A stretch of DNA of 64,000 nucleotides, taken from assembly GCA_013368315.1 (NCBI GenBank), contig JAACJM010000264.1:1-64000 (forward strand), in the 5' to 3' direction. Below the pieces are notes generated by a model that worked only from the letters and a program-made list of their open reading frames with translations, made no database searches and was not told the origin of the DNA. This DNA is from Tetrapyrgos nigripes. Its lineage: Eukaryota; Basidiomycota; Agaricomycetes; Agaricales; Campanellaceae. A program made the position numbers and the translations under genes. Within the stretch, counting starts at the first letter, position 1, and every line of letters begins with the position of its first letter. Positions 48,093 through 57,600 of this stretch are shown one piece after another.

Positions 48093-48835
48093 GTCCAGTA
48101 TAATTCTCACTGTTCTTGTGTGTCCTTTAACTTGTTTTCAAGAGTGATCATACCTCAGTATTACACTTGAAGGCACTGTGACCTGGTGGCTCCACCATTG
48201 TTCCTATGGACCAGATGGGCATTGGAAGGAGAACAAAAAGAAGCAACTGTGCAGACAGCTGCTTCAGCTCTGGCTGCGGCCAGGCCAATGTTTTTGTGGG
48301 AGAATTGACCTCCTCCTGCTCCTCTTGGCCTGATCTTAGGAAAGAGAAGGAGAATTGAGGTGAATCCTGGCAACAGAGATGTTCAACCTTGTTCTTCCAA
48401 AAAGCAGCACCGCATCCTGGGCTCCTCCAATGTCTGACTTTGAACAAACTTGCAGCATTTCGCTTTAGTAAATATGTATCGATAGTCTGTTTATACCATA
48501 TTCTACTTCATATCTGGCCCTCTACTAGTCGCTCTTATCACAGTTTTGTATCCTATCTATGTACTCCAGTGTACCATAAAATTTGCAGTGATTTGTCTAT
48601 ACTCCAAGTTCGAACTCAGTAGAATTTCACATGACAACTCTTCTTATGACCTCCATCATCGATCCATCCATGGCTCCTGCCTATTTTCTATCTGGCCTGT
48701 ACTCATCCACGTTCACATCATCTTGTATCAGACTCAGTGTTCAACCCCACTCTATTCTCTGCCAAGTTCAAGCAACAAATGGCTACCACAGGCACACTGC
48801 AAGTCGAGGCTTGGTATATTTGGGCTTCTCAGGTG
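48093..48835. other. No supported gene
   Basis: Scattered short frames. The last 250 bp may hold decayed upstream transmembrane parts of the receptor fragment that follows, but I could not align them to known segments. Confidence 0.3.
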
Positions 48836-49560
48836 CGTTTGCTACTGTGTCGTTTTCCTTCCACAAGTTGATGCTTTTTTAGCCATGACATTACGATCTT
48901 TCTACCTGCAGCGACTCCAGTTTGCTCAAATTTCCCGCTCCAACTCAGCACTCAGCACACATTTACACTTTGAACATGTCGGGCTTTGCCTTCTTCATTA
49001 TCTTTGGCTTTGCTGAGGAAGCTATGAAGAACTATGATCACCACACTTTCTGGTTCCTGGCCAAACCACTCAGTTTCACACCTGAGAGAAAGAAATTTTC
49101 TATTCCTTCATCAGTACCCGTCTCTATGCCTCTCCTTTCCTCTTCATGGCTAGTCTATCTCTCCCTTCTCTCTAGCTTCAAACCCAAAATCCACAAACCC
49201 ATAAACAATGCTGGTTTGCACCTGGCTATTGGTCTCAACACCTTTATGGAGAAGCACAAGGATTTCGTGGTTCCCACTACCATTAGCAGTGGTTCTATGT
49301 CTCTTGACTCGTCTCTAACGTCAGCATTGCCAGCTCACCTGTGCCACCTGCACATACACCTGGACCTAGTGACCATCTGCACCACGATGACAAAACTTCG
49401 GTACCAACTCCAACCATGAAGACCCCACCACAACTCTATCTGGGGCGCATTCCCTGTGTCAGAGATTCCTTCGCCTTCGTCGAGGTTGTCAAGGCTGCCT
49501 TCAGTGATTGTTCTTGGAAATCCGGAGGTGGATGTCGAGGATGAGCAGGGTTCGGAATGT
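48836..49560 (+). pseudogene. STE3-type pheromone receptor fragment
   Basis: Two pieces of a basidiomycete seven-helix mating pheromone receptor. LTLRSFYLQRLQFAQ...SNSALSTH (about 48885-48960) matches the segment after helix 5 / third intracellular loop. FAFFIIFGFAEEAMKNY (from about 48982) matches the end of helix 7 and the start of the cytoplasmic tail. Helix 6 and the loop between them are missing, since the two pieces are less than 40 nt apart and in different frames. A Ser/Pro-rich tail follows (PPAHTPGPSDHLHHDDKTS). No start, and no helices 1-4 that I can recognise. Such receptors detect farnesylated peptide pheromones at the B mating-type locus and as non-mating paralogues. Confidence 0.6.
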
Positions 49561-50985
49561 GGATCCAATGTGGATGTGGATTTGGAGAAAGGACAGCATA
49601 GACACGGAGTGTGATCTCATGTGCATACTCAAGGTTCTGGATCTGCGTCTGCACCTACATCGTCATCATTGTCATTGGCATCGAGGCTGAGACAAATAAA
49701 TCAATGCTTATTTGGTTCATCTCCTAGTCCTGTTCAGCATGCAGGTCATGCCCCTCCCGGATCAGTTTTGGGGATGCCAATGTAGATTATGGTGCAGGTG
49801 CAGGCGAGGACAGATAGGATGAGTCATGGTAGGATGATAACTTGCGAGTGATGATTGATGAGTGCTCTTCAAGTTTGGGCTTTTCTATTATATATCACAC
49901 ATTCAGATCCAAAAAAAGTCTGGAAATTTCTCCATGTAACGATCTAATCCTCATTCTCATGATTGTTTGTTTCATTTTTATTATATGTATCCATATCTAT
50001 TTTCCTCAATCTGTTTCTGTTTCTATTCCTGTTTATTGCTTCTGCTTCTGACTCCTCACAACAGATATGTTCCCCCATCAAAGCTAATGGACCTGCGGTT
50101 CAATTCTTCACACTCATACTCGTTGTTTTCCAATCTGCTGTTTCTGCTTCTTTCACCCACAAGGACTGTCAATGCTCTTTCATGCCTTCACTGCTCTTTC
50201 AAGTACCTTCCCTGGACCTCTACAGAATGGATTGGAGGATAAGCAATTAGGTGTTGCGCAAGATGGACAAAAACTTCAGTGTATATCTAATCCAAATTGT
50301 GCGTGTTACATCTTTTCTTCATTCTTTTCTTCCATCCCATATCTCATTTTCCACTTTTGGTGTCATTTGGGTTTTTGCTGTCACCATGTCGACTTGTTGG
50401 TATTTCTTTCACTTTTCTTCTTTCACTACTTCTTCCTTGATGACAACAATGCCAATCCTGATGGGCTCTCTCCCTATCTCCTCTGTGTGCGGTCCACGTA
50501 TCTGTGCCTGTGGATTCATTGCTGAAGGGTGCATCTTACTTTTCGCTTTTTAATTTTACGGTCTTTCCCAATCGCTTCTGTCATCATCACTTCTCTTCTT
50601 GTTCCTCCTGTCTCCTTCGTTACCACTATCACTTCTTTCATTCCTGTAGCCTTATATACATTCTCTTTCTCTTCTCTTCTCTTATATTTCCTTCAACCTT
50701 GGTTATTCGTATCCTGACAGTCCCATCGTAACAGCTGCAGCAAACCCAATATGTAAATGTTCCCATGAGTAATGTTATCCTATCTTACATGTAACTTAGC
50801 GACCTAGAATTGAAGCTCTTGGCACAAATGCTCTGTATCAGGCCTGGCATCCCCGTCAGCGGTGCGCTAGCTATATTTTTGACTATATGAGAAGAGCCAT
50901 GTGTCTGCTTTTGTCCAAGTCACGACATGGGTGACTTGTGGCTTTTACCAGGCACACATGACCTTGGTTCAACTTTCCAACTACA
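49561..50985. other. About 1.4 kb without a supported gene
   Basis: Pyrimidine-rich DNA that yields long but meaningless Phe/Ser/Leu-rich frames (49.9-50.7 kb). I looked for pheromone precursor genes ending in a CaaX box beside the receptor fragment and did not find a convincing one. Confidence 0.35.
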
Positions 50986-50991
50986 ATCATC

Positions 50992-51900
50992 ATGCCTCTG
51001 AAAACACCTGCGGGGTCTTTGCCCCTATGCCCAATCACAAATAGTTCTTGTACACCAACTCAGAGGAATTCAACTCGCTTGACTCGCCAAGAGCAAACTC
51101 ATAAAACTCCCATTGCTGGTCAAAAGCATCCTCAATCCCAGTCGCCCTCTGATCATGAAGAATCAGAAGACTCAAGAACCAAAGCGCGAATAAAGCAGCT
51201 GGCCAATAATATCAGTGCTTTCAAGAGGAAAACGACTAAAAGGTAAGGTCCTCCATGTACGTAGTTGTAGTTCGCTGCCTGCTCACCTCCCACAGAGCTT
51301 TTGACAAGACCAAGGTCCTAAAAGGTAAGGTCCTCCATGTACGTGGTTGTACTTCGCTGCCTGCTCACCTCCCCAAGGTCCTACACGCCAGTCAATTTCT
51401 TACACACGGGATTTCACCCTTTTTAGACATCAGGGACTTCTTTCGTGCCATCTGCGCAATGAAGCAAGGTGTTGATGATGACCCTGCCATTGAAGACTTG
51501 TAGGTTCTCTCCATGTTATTGACATCAACTATACTCATCTCTAGCCAGGTCTGACGACAAAAAGAAGTATTTCATAGAGCTTTATCGTGGCTTCTTGAAA
51601 AGGATGCCCAATGCCAATACCTACCTGAGCTATGTTCTAAGTCGGGGTCTCGAAGACAAGCTAGAGGAAATTATCAAAGTTGTAAGTTTGTTTTGAAATC
51701 CAGTTTTGTTCATCATCATGATGGCTTGTAGATCGAAAATAGTGCATCCTCAGCACGTACAGCGGACACCAACACACTCAAGGCGTGTATCCTCGAGTAC
51801 ATACTCGCAGACCCAGCCAATGATACACTGAATCCACCTCTCTACACTTTGGACAAAGGCAAGCTAAGGTGAGGATTCAAACACCCCTACATCGCAGAGC
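50992..51900 (+). pseudogene. Unknown basidiomycete gene, cut by the chromovirus
   Basis: ATG 50992 (MPLKTPAGSLPLCPITNSS...), a charged helical segment ARIKQLANNISAFKRKTTKR, then after an intron AFDKTKVLKGKVLHVRG and DIRDFFRAICAMKQGVDDDP. Later exons read KKYFIELYRGFLKRMPNANT and NTLKACILEYILADPANDTL. A TGA at 51870-51872 interrupts KLR*GFKHPYIAEL, where Arg would fit. The layout resembles a common family of unknown agaricomycete proteins with a GF-x-HP motif. The sequence stops at the 5' LTR; the open frame seems to continue beyond the 3' LTR at 59960. An intron holds a duplicated ~50 bp block (51241-51300 and 51323-51373). Confidence 0.55.
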
Positions 51901-52419
51901 TGTCATGAATCGTCTCCCGCCTATTCATTTTCCTTTCTATTCTTTTCCCTTTACTACCTACTTCCCACTCTAAACCCATAAACATCAACCATTTCTCATC
52001 ATCGTCTATAGTTACCATCTTTCTAGATCTATGACTCATATTCTTATCTCCTCCGATTCCTATCTCCATGGACATTCTCACTGTCAATCACTCCGTGTGA
52101 TCCAGTACCTTCATCTATCCATATTTGACTTATTATTCTCTCGCCCTTGACATTTCCACATGATACCGTTTACTATTACTTACTCTTTCCCATCTGTTCA
52201 TATTTTACTTATATACCTGTGATCTTTGTAAACTATTCCTTAGTTCGTTCACTTCGTCTCCGCTCCGTACTCTTACTACGCAGTGTAGAGCCTAGTCAGC
52301 CTACTTTCTCTTTATCTCTCTATCTCTCTATCCTTCTTGATCAATCTATTCTCTTGTAAAACCGGCTTTCTCGTATTGTGTGACTTGGGTGGTTATCGAG
52401 TGTACCGACAACCTTGACA
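51901..52419 (+). repeat. 5' LTR of chromovirus
   Basis: 519 bp with TGTCA/TGACA ends. Contains TTATATA at 52209-52215, and the predicted transcript start, AGTTCGTTCA, at 52242-52251. Confidence 0.95.
52209..52251 (+). promoter_or_regulatory. LTR TATA box and predicted transcript 5' end
   Basis: TTATATA at 52209-52215 lies about 30 nt before AGTTCGTTCA (52242-52251). That is the usual TATA-to-start distance and places this 10-mer at the very 5' end of the RNA. The same arrangement is kept in the 3' LTR (59783-59792). Confidence 0.6.
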
Positions 52420-52421
52420 CT

Positions 52422-52431
52422 TGAACGAACT
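52422..52431 (+). other. Primer-binding site for self-priming
   Basis: TGAACGAACT starts two bases after the 5' LTR and is the exact reverse complement of AGTTCGTTCA in the LTR. I noticed no typical tRNA 3'-end complement (TGG...) in this position. This is the arrangement known from Tf1 and other self-priming chromoviruses, where the folded RNA 5' end primes minus-strand synthesis. Confidence 0.7.
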
Positions 52432-52718
52432 CCCATACACCCACCTCACTACTTGAGTCTTTTCCCTTCTATCTTGTTCATCTCTATTCTCAACTCCTTC
52501 ACCCCTTTACCATCGTACTGGACTTTCCTATTATCCTATCCCTCCCCTACGGTGCCCCAAAGCCCATCAACTCTACCCTGTGTGAGGAGCCTCACAGGTT
52601 GGCAGGCGTGAACTACTCAAGGAGCAGTTACACGAGGTCATCCCCCGTCTACACAGTCTCGAGACGTAATACCAGACTCGCTAAACCCGAGTAAGGTGGT
52701 CGACCGGTTCTGTAATTG

Positions 52719-53117
52719 AAATCCTTTTTCACTCTGTCTACCCCACGCCCTCGAATTCGCATCGAACCCCCTGAAACCCCTCGTGACTACGAACGGGTTC
52801 CATTTCCCTTGCCCCGCTACCTCCTGTACTCCGAATACGCGGTCTCTCACGGAAGACAACTACGAACGGATCCTTGGAGTCTCGACCGACACTTTGTTTG
52901 TACAAGACGCTGGGTGTGGAAACTTATCTCAGGTGACGTAGTCCTCTCAACGTTCTCGTACATAACAGTAAAAGAGGACTTCGACACAGGAGAAACTGTG
53001 GTTCAGATTCAAGGACCTTTATTCCTCAAAGAACACGTCGACTACTCTCCATTAGCACCTTCCCCCGAATACGGCCTAGCATCTTCCTATATCCTAGGGC
53101 CCAACTATCTCTCATAA
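52719..53117 (+). CDS. Open frame upstream of gag, no ATG
   Basis: An open stretch of about 130 codons (RPRIRIEPPETPRDYERVPF; RRWVWKLISGDVVLSTFSYI) that looks like real protein but contains no Met codon and directly follows a stop. It ends in TAA nine bases before the ATG at 53127. It may be an N-terminal gag domain whose start was lost, or a leader ORF. No family recognised. Confidence 0.35.
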   Translation, partial: KSFFTLSTPRPRIRIEPPETPRDYERVPFPLPRYLLYSEYAVSHGRQLRTDPWSLDRHFVCTRRWVWKLISGDVVLSTFSYITVKEDFDTGETVVQIQGPLFLKEHVDYSPLAPSPEYGLASSYILGPNYLS

Positions 53118-53126
53118 AACCAGTGT

Positions 53127-54637
53127 ATGACTGAGCGACGGTCCGCATCTGCAGATCCGAATCTCCGTTGTGCCAACCGACCACACGTATTCCACCCCGC
53201 ATCGAACCAAGACGCCTGCTATATTCCTGAAAACGGCGACGACCCTTGGGTTCCGTGTAAAACTCAACCTTGCCTAAACAGGTATAACACTCAACGACTT
53301 ACCGACGTAGAACTCCCGAACTGGCTACACGTTATAACCCAACTCCAAGAACTTGCGATTCAGAAAGCACATCGAAAACCTAGAACCAGATCAGGCCAAG
53401 GGCTTCTACGCCTACCAACCAACCCTCCGAACCCAACCCAGTACCAGAAACACCTTCCAATAACCCACCAGAACCAAACGACCCCACTTCCCCACCTTCT
53501 TCGCCCATCATTCCATCCGCCGAAGGACCATCCGTAGCCCCTCGTCGCCCCCCTACACCCCCTTCTCCAGACCCATCAGACCCAAACGACTCGGTCATGG
53601 CTGACACACCTCCCATCGGGTCAAACGGAACTTCTGAACGAGGAAGAAAACCAGACCCCTTCAATGGAGAACGTAGCGAGGCGAAGAGATGGTTGGCCCA
53701 GTTCAACAACTATCTACGTATGAATCAAGGAAGGTACCCAACCGAAGAGAGTCAGGTTTCATTATTTCTGTCATTCTTCACGGGAGAAAAAGGAGGAGAT
53801 TGGGCAACACAAAGATTGACGGAACGAGATATAGACAAGGAAGACGAGGAGTTGAAAGCTACACCAGACCAACGGAGATGGATAACTTTAAAGGAGATAC
53901 GTGACCGATTCAAAAGGACTTCAAACCTCTAGCCTCAGAAGATGTGGCCAGAACAAAGATCAAGTTTGCCAGAATGAGGGGAACGGATATCAGCAGTCTA
54001 TAACAGCATTTTTGACACGTACGGAGAAGAGTCTGAATTCGGAGAAGCAGCACTGTTGGAATTCTATCAGGACGGGCTACCACCCAAACTTCGAGAGGCA
54101 GTTGGAAGGACGTATCCGAAATGGAAAGACTTCGACCAGTATCAGGAAAGAGCTGTGGAGCTTCACTTAGAGTGGTTGAAAGAACGAGAAAGACAAGGAC
54201 GCTGGAAGACTACTTCAACGTCAAAAAGCAGTCCAGGTCCGTCTCAAGGAAGAACGGTAGCAAGCGTCAATGCGCTTATGGGATCAGGTGCTAACTCGTC
54301 TTTCAATTTGCCACCTAAACTGACACCTGATGAAAGAGATCGACTTCGAAAAGCAGGAGCATGCTTCGCATGTAGACAGACTGGACACATGAGCAACGAA
54401 TGTCCAACATTCCCGAGAATGTCATCTCAAAACACCCCCCGAACCTTCCCTTCTCGTACCATTCGAACAGCTGAAACCGCACCCCCTCCACCGGTAACGG
54501 TGGCACAGGCATCCTCATCTCGAAACACGATCAAGGAAATTTCGGACATGGTAAATAGGGTTAAAGGATTAGAAGGAGAGGAAAAGGAACAAGCAACCGT
54601 CTATTTAAAAGACATTATGTCTAAATTGGATTTTTAA
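53127..54637 (+). pseudogene. Chromovirus gag, frameshifted
   Basis: The likely start is ATG 53127 (Cys-containing DPWVPCKTQPCLNRY), with an apparent frame change near 53390 into a Pro-rich linker (SPIIPSAEGPSVAPRRPP) that leads to MADTPPIG at 53597. The capsid-like region runs PDPFNGERSEAKRWLAQFNN ... GDWATQRLTERD. Near 53915 one base is missing and the frame continues as DFKPLASEDVARTKIKFARM, then near 53998 it returns to the first frame (YNSIFDTYGEESEFGEAALL). It ends with a zinc knuckle CFACRQTGHMSNEC (about 54362) and stop TAA at 54635-54637. Gag packages the RNA in virus-like particles; this copy cannot make it intact. Confidence 0.75.
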
Positions 54638-54639
54638 AG
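54625..54639 (+). promoter_or_regulatory. Predicted gag-pol -1 frameshift site
   Basis: Gag reads GAT TTT TAA (629-637 of the 54 kb block) and pol reads GGA TTT TTA AAG, one base back. The pol frame has a stop at 54622-54624, so slippage can only occur in the 13-nt overlap, and the T5 run 54631-54635 next to the gag stop is the only slippery sequence there. The first ATG in the pol frame is far downstream (54754). Confidence 0.55.
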
Positions 54640-57600
54640 CACTCCTCTGCTACGTCGTCAGTAGGAGTAAAACAGTACACCGGACAGTTAAAGAACAATC
54701 GATATAGTGTGTTATACCCCTCTTGTGAGCGAACCTTTCCTTCAGAAATAAGAATGTCGGCAATCACTCGTAATAAACAGATACCATCAATCACACTCAA
54801 AACTGAACTAATCGGCAAAATTACTGGCAGAAAAATCGACGCAAACGCTCTAATAGACAGCGGTGCAGAAGGCATAATCATTAACAGTCAATTCGCACGA
54901 AGAAATCAACTTACTCTCCTTCCTGTCAAAAACCCGTTCCCAGTTCGAAACGTTGACGGCTCCGAAAATACCATGGGATGGGTACGGGAATACACTATCC
55001 AAAATCTTCGTATCTATTCTCGAGACAGCAAGGCGTACCATGAAGAACAGGCCGAATTCTATGTAACGGACATTGGGGATCACGATATAATCCTCGGTAC
55101 CGACTGGTTAGAAGAACATAATCCGGATATAGACTGGTCAGACTCACGAGTAGACATGACTCGATGTCCAGAAACATGTATCACGGCAAAACCTCCCGTC
55201 CTTCACTTGAAAACTAAAACCTTGAAACCCACAGTCATCGATCCAAGAACCCATCACAAGGAGTACCAAGTCAGATGGATAGAACCAGTTGGACGATTCA
55301 AACCAATTGCCCAATCGAAAATTGCAGGACGACGACGTCGAATTCCTATTCGATCCTTCCACCGAAATTCAGAAGAAACGGCAATCTTTACCGAAGATGA
55401 CTACGGGAGGGACACGATCCCAGAACGGTGGGAACAGGACGTAATGGAAGAATTGTTAGGAAAAGAGGAAAGATTCGATGAAGAAGCATCAGGGGAACCG
55501 GATTTGAACATCCGTGCGGGCTTTACGAAAGCACAAGAACTCGCAGAGGCGGCTCAGCACGTTCAGGTCGATGTACCTCTTAAAGATAAGATTCCTCCGC
55601 AGTATCATCAGTTCCTACGAGTCTTTGACAAACAAACCTCAGAAAGATTACCGAAACGTGGCGAATGGGATCACACTATCGAGTTAAAACCGGACTTTGA
55701 ACCACGCCCTTGCAAAACATATCCGTTGTCCCCAAATGAACAAAAGGAACTCGATGAATTCATCAAGGAAAACTTGGAGAAAGGGTACATAAGACCGTCG
55801 AAGTCTCCTATGGCAAGTCCCTTCTTCTTTGTAAAAAAGAAAGACGGAAAACTACGACCAGTACAGGATTACCGCGCCCTAAACAAAGGGACCGTCAAGA
55901 ACGAATACCCTTTACCGCTTATATCGGAACTCGTAGACAAGCTCAAAGGGGCACAAATATTTTCCAAAATTGACCTTAGATGGGGATATAACAACGTGCG
56001 TATCAAGAAGGGAGATGAATGGAAAGCGGCGTTCAAAACCAACCGCGGTCTCTTCGAACCAACTGTGATGTTTTTCGGTCTTATGAACTCCCCAGCCACG
56101 TTCCAAGCAATGATGAATACCCTATTCAAGGACTTGATCGACTCTGGAAAAGTCGTAATCTATATGGACGATATTCTCATATTCACGGAATCACTAGAAG
56201 AACATCGACATATGGTAAAACAAGTACTGGCACGACTCCAGGATAACGACCTATACGCTAAACCGGAAAAATGCACCTTCGAAACCGACTCAGTAGAGTT
56301 CCTCGGCCTCATCGTATCACATAACACATTGGCGATGGATCCAATCAAGGTCGAAGGAGTAACTAAATGGCCAGTCCCACGGAACGTCAAAGACGTACAG
56401 TCATTCCTCAGCTTCGGAAACTTTTATCGACGTTTTATACAAGATTTCTCAAAAATCGCACGACCACTGTTCGATCTCACGAAAAAGGAACATCCATGGG
56501 AATGGTCTGAAGAAGCTCAAAGGGCCTTCCAGGCACTCAAAGATACGTTCACGACTTCACCAGTTCTTCTCATGCCTGATCATTCTAAACCATACCGAGT
56601 AGAAGTTGACGCGTCAGATTACGCCACAGGAGGTATCCTGCAACAACAAGGATCGGATGGCAAATGGCACCCAGTAGCCTACCTGTCAAAGGCGTTATCC
56701 GAAACCGAACGAAATTACGACATCCATGACAAGGAACTGCTAGCAATCATACGAGGACTTGAAGCCTGGCGGCACTACCTTGAAGGAGGACCACATACCA
56801 TCGAAATCCTAACGGATCACGACAACCTCAGGTATTTCACCTCGGCTCAAAAACTCAGCCGACGACAAGCAAGGATGGCCTTGTTCTTGACCAGATTCGA
56901 CTTTACGCTCACCCATAAACCGGGAAATCTGAATCGAAGTGACCCACTCTCTCGAAGATCGGATCATAAAGAGGGGGTCGAAAACGACAACAAAGATAGG
57001 GTCTTACTTGACCCTAAATTCTTCAGAATCAGAGCGACACGACCGGGAACAGTAACCGCAATAGGAGATGCGGAATTGAAAAGGCGAATAAAGGAATGTC
57101 CGGATAAGGATGCTGAAGTCGTGAGTGCGTTACAAACTATTGTTGACAACGGACCCCGCGCTTTGGCAAAAAATTTACAGGAATGGAACTATGAAGATGG
57201 AATTATCTTATTCCGAGGGAAGATCTACGTGCCAAACGATCAACAGCTCAGACGGGACATCGTTAAAATGCATCACGATAGCCTTACCGCAGGCCATCCG
57301 GGACGATTCAAAACATATGAACTCGTCAGTAGAGAATTCTGGTGGCCCGGTATGTCAGTATTCGTTCGCAACTACGTTGAAGGATGCGCTACTTGCCAGT
57401 TAACCAAGGCAAACAACCATCCTGCACATGTACCCTTAATCCCGAACGAAATACCGGAACGACCCTTTGGTACCATTACGACCGATTTCATCACGGACCT
57501 GCCAGAATGTGACGGCTTCAATGGAATTCACGTCACGGTCGATCGTTCAACGAAAACAGTTGTCATCTCCCCATGCAGAAAAGATATCGATAGCAACGGA

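Noticed and set aside
49960..50750. Membrane protein genes suggested by long Phe/Leu/Ser-rich frames
   Set aside because: The frames result from pyrimidine-rich DNA, overlap in all three phases and show no family pattern.
53899..53996. An intron (gtgacc...atcag) that would bridge the gag frameshifts
   Set aside because: The intervening DNA encodes typical gag sequence in the shifted frame, so it is coding DNA with indels.
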